NCBI GenBank assembly: GCA_025361565.1
Contig: JANYKN010000154.1
Coordinates: 62,001-126,000, forward strand
DNA length: 64,000 bases
Direction of reading: 5' to 3'
DNA from: Bacteroidota bacterium
GTDB taxonomy: Bacteria; Bacteroidota; Bacteroidia; Bacteroidales; NBLH01
Both the position numbers and the translations under genes were made by a program. The notes beneath the pieces were generated by a model. It saw only the letters and a program-made list of their open reading frames with translations. It was not told the origin of the DNA and did not search any database. Each line of letters starts with the position of its first letter. The stretch's first letter is position 1. Shown here one piece after another: positions 7,130-17,898 of the stretch.

Positions 7130-7366
7130 TATCTAAAGTGAATGAATTAAAGACATTCCTTCTGAACATAATTGTTATAATCACTATAAACAAAAAATTT
7201 CAATAATCTATTGGAGAGAAAACTAAGGATTTCAATTTAAAAATTTATTTTTCTATCATCCATGGCATTTTTTGAAGGACTATAATACTATTTATAAAGG
7301 TGCAAAATTTTGAATAAAATTCAGGGATATATTAGAAAAATATTCTAAATTTAAAAAAAATTGATA

Positions 7367-9952
7367 ATGTCAATGCACAATTTCAAATATCCGGATTTCC
7401 TGCCTAAAACTACTTCAAGGAATGCATGGAAATCTTTAGCCGTCATTCTTTTAGGCCTTATTTTAACAATATCAGCAGTACATTATACAAAACGAAATGT
7501 TGAAGATCAGGATAATCATGAATTTGCATTGGTATGTAATGAATTAACGAATAAAATATTAACACGACTAAACTCTCATGCACAGCTTTTAAGAACTAGC
7601 TCAGCCTTTTTTGCCGCCTCAGATACAATAACCAGAAAAGATTGGAAAGAATTTATCGAACATGCGCAAATAAAAGAAAATTTGCCAGGTATCCAGGGAG
7701 TTGGTTTTTCACTCATTATCCCTAAAAATCAATTAAAAGAACATGTTGAAAATATCAGAAACGAAGGATTTCCGAATTATACAGTTAAACCCGCCGGAGA
7801 AAGGGATATTTATACATCCATCGTTTTTCTCGAACCATTTTCAGGACGCAATTTACGTGCATTTGGTTATGATATGTATTCGGAACCTATTCGAAAAAAG
7901 GCGATGGAACAAGCTAGGGACTCAGACTGCGTATCACTTTCAGGCAAAGTAGTTTTAGTTCAGGAAACAAACACTGATGTTCAAGCCGGAACATTAATGT
8001 ATAGCCCTGTTTATAAGAAAGGAATGCCTGTAAATACTGTGGAGCAACGCCGTGCTGCTATAAAAGGATGGGTTTATAGCCCATACAGGATGAACGATTT
8101 AATGAAAGGGATTTTAGGACGGTGGGATTTAAAAACAAATGCAAGAATTCTTTTGCAAGTATATGATAATGATAACATTTCCAAAAGCTCAATTTTATTC
8201 GATAGTCAAATCAATGAAACTATTATTAACAATGAATTACAGAGCCGAGCACTAAACATTCCAATTGATTTTAATGGAAAAAAATGGACACTCCAATTTA
8301 TACAAACAAGAGAACCATTTTTTTATTCTAAAAGTAAGGTAATTATCGTATTGATATCAGGCATTTTAATAAGTTTATTATTATACTTTTTGTCACTGGC
8401 ATACTTAAATACAAGCTATAATGCGCAACAAATAGCTACAAAATTAACAAGGGAGCTTAAGGAAAGCGAATCGCGTTTTAAAAATATGTTTAAGATGCAT
8501 AATGCGATTATGTTGCTTATTGAACCCGAAAGCGGGCAAATAGTTGATGCAAACAATTCAGCTTCTGAGTTTTATGGTTATTCTATTTCAGAATTGAGTT
8601 CAATGTCATTTAATGATATAAATACCCTTAAGCCGGAAGAAACGGCAGCTGTTCGTAGACAAATTGCCGAAAAGAAGCAAAATTATTTCATCTTCAAACA
8701 CAAATTGGCAAATCATGAAATACACACCGTAGATGTTTATTCTTCTCTTATAGCTTTTGAAAACCGGAAAATTATTTTCGCTATAATGCACGACATTTCT
8801 GATCGCACAAAAGCAGAAGAAGCATTAAAAGAGGCACAAAATTGTTTAAATAAGATTTTACAAGAACAGAGCATTATCCTTGAAACAGCAACATTTGGCA
8901 TTTCAATGATAGTTGAAAGAAAGCAGATTTGGGTCAATCAGGCAATGTCGTTGATGTTTGGATATACAAAAGAAGAAATGATTGATAAAACAACACGAAT
9001 CCTTTATACCTCAGATGAAGCATACGAAAAATTTGGCGAGGAAGCGTATCCTGAACTTTCAAAAGGATTAATCTACGAAACTGTACAAGAGTTAATTACC
9101 AAAAATGGTTCACACAAACTGATAAGATATTTAGGAAAAGCAGTAAATCCAGATGATTTATCGAAAGGATGCATTTGGTGTATCGAAGATATAACAGAAC
9201 GCAAACGGACAGAAGAAGCACTGCGCGAAAATGATTTAAGGCTGAACCTTGCCATGAAAGTAGCAAATATGGCATGGTGGGAAATGGATATAAACTCAGG
9301 CAGCGTTACATTTGAGAATAGGAAAGCTGAAATGTTGGGCTATCAGCCCGATAATTTTAAGCATTATAATGATTTTACAGCCTTGCTTCATCCTGAAGAT
9401 TACGACAAGGCAATGAATGCAATGAAAATACATTTGGATGGTTTGGCGGATAAATATGAAGTTGAATATCGTATTAGAACAAAAACAGGAATATACAAAT
9501 GGTTCTATGACATTGGCACGATTGGTAAAAGGGATTCAAACGGAAAACCGTTAAATATTACAGGAATTGTTATTGACATTACCGAACGCAAACAAGCAGA
9601 ACTAATTCTGCTGGAACAAAATGAAGAAATTGAAACCCAAAACGAAGAATACGTCCAAATTAATGAAGACCTCCGTCAAACCAACGAAGAATTACTTATT
9701 ATCAAAAATGAACTTGAAAAAAGCTACGAAAAATTTCGTACCGTTGCAGATTATACTTATGATTGGGAATATTGGAAAGGGCAAAATAATCAAATCATCT
9801 ACATGTCTCCATCATGCGAAAGAATAAGCGGATATAAACCGGAAGAATTTTTATCAGACAACACACTTCTTAAAAAAAATAATTCATCCCGAAGATGCAA
9901 AGTTCTTTGCAGATCATTTAAACAAAGAACTATTACTAAATCACAACTCTGA
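7367..9952 (+). CDS. CHASE-PAS sensor kinase, N-terminal portion before frameshift
   Basis: First 861 codons of a split sensor histidine kinase. TM1 is at about residues 23-41, a periplasmic CHASE ligand-binding domain at about 75-290 (SSAFFAASDTITRKDW, LPGIQGVGFSLI), and TM2 at about 324-347. Cytoplasmic PAS/PAC domains follow at about 370-480, 500-610 and 620-740, and a fourth begins near 790. Conserved PAC ends (DITERK) repeat. Translation runs off frame after an A8 run at 9872-9879 and stops at 9952. Removing one A restores LLKKIIHPED, a standard PAS motif, and joins this frame to the downstream kinase. ATG at 7367 preferred over TTG 7361; ATG 7373 is also possible. No response regulator is adjacent. 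Confidence 0.85.
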   Translation: MSMHNFKYPDFLPKTTSRNAWKSLAVILLGLILTISAVHYTKRNVEDQDNHEFALVCNELTNKILTRLNSHAQLLRTSSAFFAASDTITRKDWKEFIEHAQIKENLPGIQGVGFSLIIPKNQLKEHVENIRNEGFPNYTVKPAGERDIYTSIVFLEPFSGRNLRAFGYDMYSEPIRKKAMEQARDSDCVSLSGKVVLVQETNTDVQAGTLMYSPVYKKGMPVNTVEQRRAAIKGWVYSPYRMNDLMKGILGRWDLKTNARILLQVYDNDNISKSSILFDSQINETIINNELQSRALNIPIDFNGKKWTLQFIQTREPFFYSKSKVIIVLISGILISLLLYFLSLAYLNTSYNAQQIATKLTRELKESESRFKNMFKMHNAIMLLIEPESGQIVDANNSASEFYGYSISELSSMSFNDINTLKPEETAAVRRQIAEKKQNYFIFKHKLANHEIHTVDVYSSLIAFENRKIIFAIMHDISDRTKAEEALKEAQNCLNKILQEQSIILETATFGISMIVERKQIWVNQAMSLMFGYTKEEMIDKTTRILYTSDEAYEKFGEEAYPELSKGLIYETVQELITKNGSHKLIRYLGKAVNPDDLSKGCIWCIEDITERKRTEEALRENDLRLNLAMKVANMAWWEMDINSGSVTFENRKAEMLGYQPDNFKHYNDFTALLHPEDYDKAMNAMKIHLDGLADKYEVEYRIRTKTGIYKWFYDIGTIGKRDSNGKPLNITGIVIDITERKQAELILLEQNEEIETQNEEYVQINEDLRQTNEELLIIKNELEKSYEKFRTVADYTYDWEYWKGQNNQIIYMSPSCERISGYKPEEFLSDNTLLKKNNSSRRCKVLCRSFKQRTITKSQL

Positions 9953-10037
9953 AATTGAAGAGATTGATTTTAGAATAATTACAAAAGATGGCAATGTAGC
10001 TGAGGTTGGTCACCTTTGCAGGCCTGTTTTTGATGCT

Positions 10038-11588
10038 TTGGGCAATTATCTGGGAAGAAGAATAAGTAACAGAGACATAACAAAGCGTAAACTGGCCGAG
10101 ATTGCATTAAAAGAAAGCGGCCAAAGATGGGAAGCAATTATTTCTGCATCTCCGGATGGAATTGGAATGGCATCGCTTGACGGGAAAATGCAATTCGTTT
10201 CGGATAAATTAGCCACAATGTATGGCTATTCTATAGAAGAAAAAGAGGAACTGGTTAGAAAAGGAATTTTCGATTTTATTGATCCTTCAAATCATCAAAT
10301 GTTGATTGATAATATCAACAAATTGAATGCCGACAAAAAGGAAAATGAGATTACAGAATATATGGCTATAAAAAAGGACAATAGCCGGTTTTTTGTAGAT
10401 GTTAACTCTACCCTTTTGTTTGATTCTAATGGCAATCCCAACAATATTCTTTTTGTGGAGCGCGACATCACCGAACGCAAACTCATAGAAGAAACCCTCA
10501 AAAACAGTGAAGAAAAATATCGCAAAATTTTCAATAATGAAATCGATGCCATTTGTATATTTGACATCCAAACTAAAAGAATTTTAGATGTAAACAAAGC
10601 GTACCTGAGAATGTATGGTTATACCAGAGAAGAAGTATTGAAACTTACAATTGATGATATTAGCGCAGAACCTGAGAAATCGGATAGAGCAGTAAAGCAT
10701 GCAGCTATAGCTGGAGACGTAATTATCTCAGAACGCATACACAAAAAAAAGGATGGAACAATTATTCAGGTTGAATTATCGGCAGGTGCTTACATTTGGA
10801 ATGGAAGAAATGTGATGTTTGCGCTTGCACGCGACATTACTGATAGGAAGCACTCCGAATTAATTATAAATCAGCAAAATGCAGAACTTTCAAAACTCAA
10901 TGCAGATAAAGATCGTTTTATTTCAATCCTTGCACATGATTTAAAAAGTCCATTTAATTCAATCCTGGGGTTTTTGGGTATATTAAGTAAAAATATCCGA
11001 AATTATGATATTGATAAAATCGAAAAGCAAATAAATATTGTTGGCAAAACAGCTCAAAATACTTTTAAATTATTGGAAGACATTCTGTTGTGGGTAAAGG
11101 CACAATCCGGAAAAATTCCATTTGAACCACAAAAATTAAACTTTAAAGATATTTGCAAAGATGTTGTTGAAATATTGAAACTCAACGCAAGTAATAAAAA
11201 CATAACAATTAACTATATAGAAGTTGAAGATCAACATGTATTTGCAGACGAAAATATGCTAAAAACAATTTTGCTGAACCTTATTTCGAATGCCATAAAG
11301 TTTACCAACCCAGCCGGACGAATCGATATTTATATAGAACAAAATCAAGTTGACAAAACAATTACAGTTTCAGACAATGGAATAGGGATTGAACCTATAA
11401 TATTATCCATGCTTTTTGATATTGCACAAAAAATTACAACATCAGGAACTGCAAACGAAACAGGAACAGGATTAGGCTTATTGCTTTGCAAAGAATTTGT
11501 TGAAAAACACAGCGGTAAAATTTGGGTTGAAAGTGAAGTGGGGAAAGGAAGTGATTTTAAATTTACTTTGCCGGTAAAACAGAAATAA
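10038..11588 (+). CDS. PAS-histidine kinase, C-terminal portion after frameshift
   Basis: Continuation of the gene above in the +1 frame, open from about 9880. The coordinates begin at the first TTG (10038), the only point from which it could be read separately; as one gene it would be 7367-11588, about 1406 residues. It contains the end of PAS4, two more PAS/PAC domains (about 10120-10480 and 10500-10850), a HisKA dimerisation domain with phosphoacceptor His in ILAHDLKSPFNS (about 10937), then HATPase_c with N-box NLISNAIKFTN, G1 DNGIGI and G2 GTGLGLLLC. No receiver domain. On its own it would be a soluble kinase lacking its sensor. Confidence 0.82.
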   Translation: MGNYLGRRISNRDITKRKLAEIALKESGQRWEAIISASPDGIGMASLDGKMQFVSDKLATMYGYSIEEKEELVRKGIFDFIDPSNHQMLIDNINKLNADKKENEITEYMAIKKDNSRFFVDVNSTLLFDSNGNPNNILFVERDITERKLIEETLKNSEEKYRKIFNNEIDAICIFDIQTKRILDVNKAYLRMYGYTREEVLKLTIDDISAEPEKSDRAVKHAAIAGDVIISERIHKKKDGTIIQVELSAGAYIWNGRNVMFALARDITDRKHSELIINQQNAELSKLNADKDRFISILAHDLKSPFNSILGFLGILSKNIRNYDIDKIEKQINIVGKTAQNTFKLLEDILLWVKAQSGKIPFEPQKLNFKDICKDVVEILKLNASNKNITINYIEVEDQHVFADENMLKTILLNLISNAIKFTNPAGRIDIYIEQNQVDKTITVSDNGIGIEPIILSMLFDIAQKITTSGTANETGTGLGLLLCKEFVEKHSGKIWVESEVGKGSDFKFTLPVKQK

Positions 11589-11876
11589 TATTTTATTTTT
11601 CCATATGGGTCTTTAAACAATAGCATCAATTTGTTTTTAAGCTTAATTTTTAAATGTAATATAATGTTATTTAACACTTTAACCTTTAGAGTAGGAATAA
11701 AAAAGCTAAAAGATTAATTGATATTCTAATTTGTCAAAAATAGAATTTAGATATTTCGTCCAGCAATGCTATTCATAATTAGTAAAACTCGAATTCGTCT
11801 ATTTTTCTATATTATTTGGTATTGAACTTGATCTAAAGTTAAGTGGTCTAAAAAATTAAAACTATTATTTAAATTA

Positions 11877-14012
11877 ATGAAAAGCCTGGGAATTTACACA
11901 CGCATACTCTTAATGTTAGCCTTAACAGGTTTCATTTTTCTTTTGCTGTTGTCAACTTTATACTTTTTTAAAAACAAACAGGAAAATCTAATATTAGACT
12001 CATCAAAAGATCAATTCGATAATGAAGTTAATTCGATACTCTCCATCAATAAAGCAAAACTGAAACAAGTTGCCTATGATTATACATTCTGGGATGAATT
12101 TGCCGAAAACATCATAAAAAATGATACCGCTTGGTATACGAGTAATATAACTTCAATTATCAATTCTTTCCATTTTGAATATGTATGCGTTTACGATACC
12201 GGGTTTAATATAGTTCATGAAGCTTCTTCTAAAGACGTATTATCAAGGGGAATTATTCAAAAAGAGGCATTGGCGCAACTTAAAAAAAAAGGCAGATTTT
12301 TGGATTTTTTTCAATTTACTCCTGACGGTTTATTTGAAATATCTGGAGCATCAGTGCATTTTACAAACGATCCTACTCATTTGTTGACAAAACCAAGCGG
12401 TTTCTTCTTTGTGGCTAAAAAATGGGATCGAAATTTTATCAATGATTTATCTGCGCTTTGTGGAGCTGAAATAAATGTCATGCATATTGATACTTTACCA
12501 ACGGTTAATGAATATTCCATATTTGCCAGCAAGTCACTTTTAGGATGGCAAGGTGAACAGATTGCCCAGGTTTTCTTTGTAAAATCCTATAATGTTTTTA
12601 AGCTTTATCAGGAGATGACCGTATATATGTTTATAGTTATCATCGTTTCAATTGTAATTACTTTGCTTATATTTCACTATTCAACACGAAAATGGATAAG
12701 CAAACCACTTAAAATGATGACTTCAGTGCTTAAAGATGAAAATCCTGTGCTTTTAAAAAAGCTTCAAAATGCTCCAGGAGAATTTAAACAGATTGGAATA
12801 TTAATTAGTGATTTTATTAATCAAAAAGGAGAACTTAAAAATGCGAAAGAAAAAGCAGAAGAATCAGAACGGCTAAAAACTGCATTTCTTGCAAATATGA
12901 GCCACGAAATCCGTACACCAATGAATGGAATTCTAGGTTTTGCAAGTCTTTTAAAAGAGCCAATGCTCACCGGTGAGCAGCAACAAAAATATATTGACAT
13001 CATTGAAAGCAGTGGCGAAAGGATGCTTAATATTATTAATGATTTGATAAATATTTCGAAAGTTGAAGCAGGGCAAATGAAAGTAAACATTTCGGAAACT
13101 AATATCAATAAACAAATAGAATATATTTGCACCTTTTTTAAGCCAGAAGCTGAAAGAAAAGGCATTAAACTTTTATATAAAACAATTTTACCTGAACACC
13201 AGGCAATTATTGAAACTGACAGCGAGAAAATCTATGCCATTTTAACAAATCTGGTTAAGAATGCCATTAAATTTACTGACAAAGGAATTATCGAAATTGG
13301 TTATACACTTCGACAAGATCAGGGTTCGGAGAAATTGAACAATGAGCAGGTCGAATTTCAATTTTTCGTAAAAGATACAGGCATTGGAATACTGAAAGAA
13401 AAACAACAAGCGATATTTGACCGTTTCATTCAAGCAGATGTGGACAATAAACGTGCATTTCAGGGTGCAGGCTTAGGATTGTCAATTACCAAAGCGTATG
13501 TAGAATTGATTGGCGGCAGAATTTGGCTTGATTCAATTCCTGATAAAGGTTCGCAGTTTTATTTCACTATTCCATATCGTCCAAAAACAAAACTTTTGCA
13601 TCAAACAATCCCAATAGAAAGCGAAATTAAAAGATCAAATCCATCAGGCGGACTTACAATCCTCATTGTTGATGATGAAGAATTGGTTGATGCCTACTTA
13701 TCCATGATTGTAAAAGATATTTCTACTTTAATTTTGCATGCAAGAGATGGATATGATGCAGTTGAAATTTGTCGCAAAAACCGAAATATAGATTTTGTTT
13801 TGATGGATATACAATTGCCAAGAATGAATGGTTATGAAGCCACGGAACAGATTAGAACATTTAATAAAGATGTAATAATCATTTCTCAAACAGCATATGC
13901 CCTTTCCGGAGACCGTCAAAAGGCAATAGATGCAGGTTGTAATGATTATATTACAAAACCAATCAAAAAGGAAACATTACTTGCAATGATTGGAAAATAT
14001 TTTAAAAAGTAA
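11877..14012 (+). CDS. Hybrid sensor histidine kinase with CHASE4 domain and receiver
   Basis: 711 residues. TM1 at about 10-30; periplasmic CHASE4-type domain at about 45-240 (AYDYTFWDEFAENI is typical); TM2 at about 250-268. A short linker leads to HisKA with phosphoacceptor His343 (NMSHEIRTPMNG), then HATPase_c (NLVKNAIKFTD, DTGIGI, GAGLGLSI). The C-terminal receiver domain (ILIVDDEE, VLMDIQLP with phospho-Asp644, SQTAYA, ITKPIKK) makes it a phosphorelay hybrid. No stand-alone response regulator or phosphotransfer protein is nearby, so its output partner is elsewhere. It is separated from the preceding kinase by 288 bp with no evident gene. Confidence 0.92.
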   Translation: MKSLGIYTRILLMLALTGFIFLLLLSTLYFFKNKQENLILDSSKDQFDNEVNSILSINKAKLKQVAYDYTFWDEFAENIIKNDTAWYTSNITSIINSFHFEYVCVYDTGFNIVHEASSKDVLSRGIIQKEALAQLKKKGRFLDFFQFTPDGLFEISGASVHFTNDPTHLLTKPSGFFFVAKKWDRNFINDLSALCGAEINVMHIDTLPTVNEYSIFASKSLLGWQGEQIAQVFFVKSYNVFKLYQEMTVYMFIVIIVSIVITLLIFHYSTRKWISKPLKMMTSVLKDENPVLLKKLQNAPGEFKQIGILISDFINQKGELKNAKEKAEESERLKTAFLANMSHEIRTPMNGILGFASLLKEPMLTGEQQQKYIDIIESSGERMLNIINDLINISKVEAGQMKVNISETNINKQIEYICTFFKPEAERKGIKLLYKTILPEHQAIIETDSEKIYAILTNLVKNAIKFTDKGIIEIGYTLRQDQGSEKLNNEQVEFQFFVKDTGIGILKEKQQAIFDRFIQADVDNKRAFQGAGLGLSITKAYVELIGGRIWLDSIPDKGSQFYFTIPYRPKTKLLHQTIPIESEIKRSNPSGGLTILIVDDEELVDAYLSMIVKDISTLILHARDGYDAVEICRKNRNIDFVLMDIQLPRMNGYEATEQIRTFNKDVIIISQTAYALSGDRQKAIDAGCNDYITKPIKKETLLAMIGKYFKK

Positions 14013-14015
14013 ACA

Positions 14016-15653
14016 TTATTTGGTTCTTTCCAGTTCTTTAAGATTGTCCAGTTTTTTCTTTTGAAGAAAAGTGTAGATATCATCCAAATGCTCTTTCACT
14101 TTTTTATTTCCAAATTCATAAAGCTTTGTTACCAATCCATCCAGGAAATCACGATCATGGGACACCAGGATTAAAGTCCCATCATAATCTTTAAGAGCTG
14201 TTTTTAATATATCCTTCGTCCTCAAATCGAGGTGATTAGTTGGCTCATCAAGAATTAAAAGGTTTACGGGCTCCAGCAGTAATTTTACCATTGCTAACCT
14301 AGTGCGCTCTCCACCAGAAAGTATTTTCACCTTTTTGGTCCAACTTTCGCCACCAAACATAAAAGCACCGAGCAAATCCTTCACTTTAGTCCTTATATCG
14401 CCTTTGGCAACATCATCAATGGTTTGATATACAGTTAGCTCTTCATCCAACAGAGAAGCTTGGTTTTGGGCAAAATAGCCAATCTGGGTATTGTGTCCAA
14501 CTGTTAAAGTTCCCGTGTAATCCGTTTCGCTCATAATGGCTTTGATCAATGTAGATTTTCCCTCTCCATTTTTGCCAACAAATGCAACTTTTTCACCACG
14601 TTCAATGGTTAAGGATGCATTTGCAAAAACCAAATGATCTCCGTAACTTTTTGAAACTTCATTCAATATTAACGGATAACTTCCCGACCTGGGCGATGGC
14701 GGAAATTTTAGTCGCAGCGCAGAGGTGTCAACTTCGTCAACTTCAATGATTTCAACTTTTTCGAGCATTTTAACCCGTGATTGAACTTGCAGAGTTTTTG
14801 AATAAGTACCTTTAAACCTGTCGATAAATTCCTGGGTTTCGGCCATCATTTTTTGTTGCTCTTCAAAAGCTTTTTGCTGTTGTTCACGTCTCTCTTGCCT
14901 TAAAACTTGATAGTGAGAAAAGTTAACTTTATAATCGTAAATGCGCCCCATCGTTACTTCTATGGTGCGGGTAGTAATATTATCAACAAATGCCCTATCG
15001 TGAGAAATAATAATAACAGCCTTTCCACTGTTAATCAAAAATTCTTCGAGCCATTGCACCGATTCAATATCCATATGATTTGTCGGCTCATCCAACAAAA
15101 TAAGATCCGGTTTTTTTAACAATAATTTAGCTAGCTCAATACGCATGCGCCATCCACCACTAAATTCGCTAGTAGGCCTATTAAAATCAGATCTCAAAAA
15201 ACCAAGACCAATCAGTATTTTTTCCACGTCTTCCTGAAAATTGATTTCACCGGTGGCATACATCACTTCACTTAATGAAGAAACTTCCTCAATAAGTTTG
15301 TAATAACTATCCGATTCATAGTCGGTCCGGCTGGCAAGTTCTTCGTTAATAGCCGCAATTCTTGCTTCTGTTTCAAAAAGATTTGAAAACGCTTGCGAAG
15401 CTTCGTCGAATAATGAACGTGTGTTTTCCGTAATTAAATGTTGGGGTAAATAGGCAACAATTTTGTCTTTTGGAACGGATACACGGCCGTGTGTAGGAGG
15501 TTTATCACCTGCAATAATTTTAAGCAAAGTAGATTTGCCGGCTCCGTTTTTACCCATTAAGGCAATACGATCTTTTTCGTTTACAACAAATGAAATATCT
15601 TTAAAGAGAGTAGTCCCTCCAAACTCTACAGTAAGATTGTCAACAGAAATCAT
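14016..15653 (-). CDS. ABC-F family ATPase (ribosome-associated type)
   Basis: 545-residue soluble protein with two ABC cassettes and no membrane domain. First: Walker A GKNGAGKST, signature SGGWRMR, Walker B LILLDEPTNHMD. Second: GKNGEGKST, LSGGERTR, LLILDEPTNHLD. The roughly 80-residue linker between them is Gln/Glu-rich and helical (QERREQQQKAFEEQQKMMA), as expected for the P-site tRNA interaction motif of ABC-F translation factors (EttA/Uup/YbiT and antibiotic-resistance relatives). ATG at 15653 is chosen because MISVDNLTVEFGG is the normal family start; 33 bases of extra upstream frame lack an ATG start. Housekeeping translation factor is likelier than a resistance protein, but this cannot be settled from sequence. 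Confidence 0.93.
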   Translation of the reverse strand: MISVDNLTVEFGGTTLFKDISFVVNEKDRIALMGKNGAGKSTLLKIIAGDKPPTHGRVSVPKDKIVAYLPQHLITENTRSLFDEASQAFSNLFETEARIAAINEELASRTDYESDSYYKLIEEVSSLSEVMYATGEINFQEDVEKILIGLGFLRSDFNRPTSEFSGGWRMRIELAKLLLKKPDLILLDEPTNHMDIESVQWLEEFLINSGKAVIIISHDRAFVDNITTRTIEVTMGRIYDYKVNFSHYQVLRQERREQQQKAFEEQQKMMAETQEFIDRFKGTYSKTLQVQSRVKMLEKVEIIEVDEVDTSALRLKFPPSPRSGSYPLILNEVSKSYGDHLVFANASLTIERGEKVAFVGKNGEGKSTLIKAIMSETDYTGTLTVGHNTQIGYFAQNQASLLDEELTVYQTIDDVAKGDIRTKVKDLLGAFMFGGESWTKKVKILSGGERTRLAMVKLLLEPVNLLILDEPTNHLDLRTKDILKTALKDYDGTLILVSHDRDFLDGLVTKLYEFGNKKVKEHLDDIYTFLQKKKLDNLKELERTK

Positions 15654-15954
15654 GATAATAATTTTATAAAAGCCGCGAAGATACACACTTTATTTATTAC
15701 CAAACAAATATAAATTAGGTCAGCTTGTCTATTTGTTCGTAAAAGAATGCATTGAAATTGAACATAAAATCATTCATAGCGGAATAATAAAATAGAAATC
15801 GTGATTTTGAATTTCAAGCTTCTATTGACTAAATTATAAATTACAGTACCAATAACTTTTTTTTAATTTAAAAACTTATTCTATTTTTATAAATCATTAA
15901 TAAATTCAAGTATTTCTATTACTTTAGGTTAACATATCATTAAACCATTTTTAT
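15654..15954. other. Divergent intergenic region, no gene seen
   Basis: 301 AT-rich bases between the ABC-F gene (leftward) and the channel gene (rightward). It must hold both promoters. The best candidate for the channel is TACTTTAG near 15919, one mismatch from the -7 consensus. No RNA gene or repeat recognised. Confidence 0.4.
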
Positions 15955-17853
15955 ATGCAAAAAGTTTCGTTTAAACAAAAGTTTAAATATTTTTTCGACA
16001 ATACGCTATCTAGAGGCACTATTTCCATAATTGGATGGCTGGCAGTAATTTCCTTGATAATCATCATTTTCTTTGGAATTATTTATTTTATCTCAGGTAT
16101 TGATCTTGCCGACGGAAGTAAAATGGGCTTTATCGAATCGATATGGGCTAGTTTCATCAGATCTTTTGATCCGGGCACATTAAGTGGCGATTCAGGATGG
16201 AAATTTCGTCTGATATCACTTGTGGTTACCATTGCAGGTATTTTTGTCTGTAGTACTTTAATTGGGGTATTAACATCAGGCATTAACGATAAATTGCAGG
16301 ATTTGAGAAAAGGTCGTTCACTTGTCATTGAAGAAGGCCATTCATTAATTTTGGGCTGGTCACCAAAAATTATTCACATAATTGAAGAATTGATTATTGC
16401 AAACCAGAATCAGAAAAAGCCACGAATTGTAATTCTGGCCAACAAAGACAAAGTTGAAATGGATGATACTATTCGTGACAATATTTCAAACCGAAAAAAT
16501 ACAAAAATAATTTGCAGGAACGGTGACCCTTTGAATTTGCTAGATTTACAGATTGTTAACCCAAATGGAGCAAAATCAATTATTGTATTATCGCCTGATG
16601 TTGAAAATCCGGATACACATGTAATCAAATCGGTATTGGCTATTACACATAACCCTAATCGAAAAGAAGCGAAATATCACATTGTAGCCGAAATTCAGGA
16701 TAAAGTTAATACCGAAGCAGCAGAACTGGTTGGAAAAAACGAAGCTGTATTTGTTCTAACTCCGGATTTAACTGCCCGGATTATTGCACAAACATCCAGA
16801 CAGGCAGGCTTAAGTATCATATATATGCAATTACTGAGCTACGAAGGAGATGAACTTTATTTTAAAAATGAAAGCTCCCTTATTGGTAAAACATACAAAG
16901 AAGCAGTGTTTTCATATAATATGTCTACCATCATAGGTTTGATAGATGATTCAGGCAACGTTATGGTAAATCCACCAATGGATACCTTAATATCTGAGAA
17001 ACATAGGTTATTGGCAATATCAAAAGATGATGATACGATAGTATTATCAAATCTGAAAGATTATCAAATCGATCAGCCAACTATTAATCAATCAGGATCA
17101 AAAAGCTCAATAACGAAAGAAAGAAATCTAATTTTAGGGTGGAACCAAAAAGGTGAAACCATTATCAAGGAACTGGATCAATATGTTGGTAAAGATTCTG
17201 ATGTGCATATCGTTTCTGAAACTGAAATAGCACCGGAATTGTTGGCCAGGTTACAATCTGAAATAAAAAACCAGACTATCACATTCGAAGGAGGCAACAT
17301 TGCAGATAGTTCAGTGTTAAAAAAGATTGATGTAACTTCATTCCACAATGTTATCATATTAAGCTATAAGCACATCGATAACCAGGAAGCCGATGCCAAA
17401 ACATTGATTGCTTTACTGCATATCAGGAATATGGTTGAAAAAGTCGATAAAAAATTAAATATAGTTAGCGAAATGTTTGACCAGAATAATCGTGAACTAG
17501 CTGCGGTTACAAAAGCCAATGATTTCATTATCAGTGATAACCTAATTAGCAGGATGTTGACACAATTCTCTGAAACCAGGGAATTGAAAAAAGTTTTCGA
17601 TGAATTGTTTGATGCAGGAGGATCTGAAATTTACCTGAAAGAAGTAGAAAGTTATGTAAAAACATCTGTGCCCGTTAACTTTTATACATTAATTGAATCT
17701 GCGTGTCAAAAAAATCAAACTGTATTGGGTTACCGAATTAACAAATATGCACATGATGTAGACAAAAATTACGGCATAGTGCTTAATCCTGCAAAAAATG
17801 AAAAGATTACATTTTCGCCGGAAGATAAAATTATTGTGTTGGCCGAGGATTAG
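15955..17853 (+). CDS. CASTOR/POLLUX-type ion channel with tandem RCK (TrkA-N) domains
   Basis: 632 residues. TM helix at about 20-46, a short pore-loop region (SIWASFIRSFDPGTLSGDSG), a second TM helix at about 83-107, then GVLTSGINDKLQDLRKGRS, the linker typical of CASTOR/POLLUX/DMI1-related channels. Two Rossmann-like RCK domains follow, each beginning with an ILGW-type strand (LILGWSPKIIHII and LILGWNQKGETII), with later TrkA-C-like segments (FSPEDKIIVLAED at the end). It is a predicted inner-membrane cation channel gated by cytoplasmic ligands. The ion and ligand are not readable from sequence. A strong terminator follows. Confidence 0.88.
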   Translation: MQKVSFKQKFKYFFDNTLSRGTISIIGWLAVISLIIIIFFGIIYFISGIDLADGSKMGFIESIWASFIRSFDPGTLSGDSGWKFRLISLVVTIAGIFVCSTLIGVLTSGINDKLQDLRKGRSLVIEEGHSLILGWSPKIIHIIEELIIANQNQKKPRIVILANKDKVEMDDTIRDNISNRKNTKIICRNGDPLNLLDLQIVNPNGAKSIIVLSPDVENPDTHVIKSVLAITHNPNRKEAKYHIVAEIQDKVNTEAAELVGKNEAVFVLTPDLTARIIAQTSRQAGLSIIYMQLLSYEGDELYFKNESSLIGKTYKEAVFSYNMSTIIGLIDDSGNVMVNPPMDTLISEKHRLLAISKDDDTIVLSNLKDYQIDQPTINQSGSKSSITKERNLILGWNQKGETIIKELDQYVGKDSDVHIVSETEIAPELLARLQSEIKNQTITFEGGNIADSSVLKKIDVTSFHNVIILSYKHIDNQEADAKTLIALLHIRNMVEKVDKKLNIVSEMFDQNNRELAAVTKANDFIISDNLISRMLTQFSETRELKKVFDELFDAGGSEIYLKEVESYVKTSVPVNFYTLIESACQKNQTVLGYRINKYAHDVDKNYGIVLNPAKNEKITFSPEDKIIVLAED

Positions 17854-17898
17854 AGAGGAAAGTTATTCATGAAATAAAATCTGTATTATAAATTTAGT

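Noticed and set aside
7130-7366. tRNA or riboswitch upstream of the CHASE kinase
   Set aside because: No cloverleaf, T-arm consensus or riboswitch core could be found; it is AT-rich leader DNA.
11671-11690. TTAAC pair between the two kinases as another phased operator
   Set aside because: Only two boxes, 8 bp apart, with no -33/-7 promoter attached; probably chance in AT-rich DNA.
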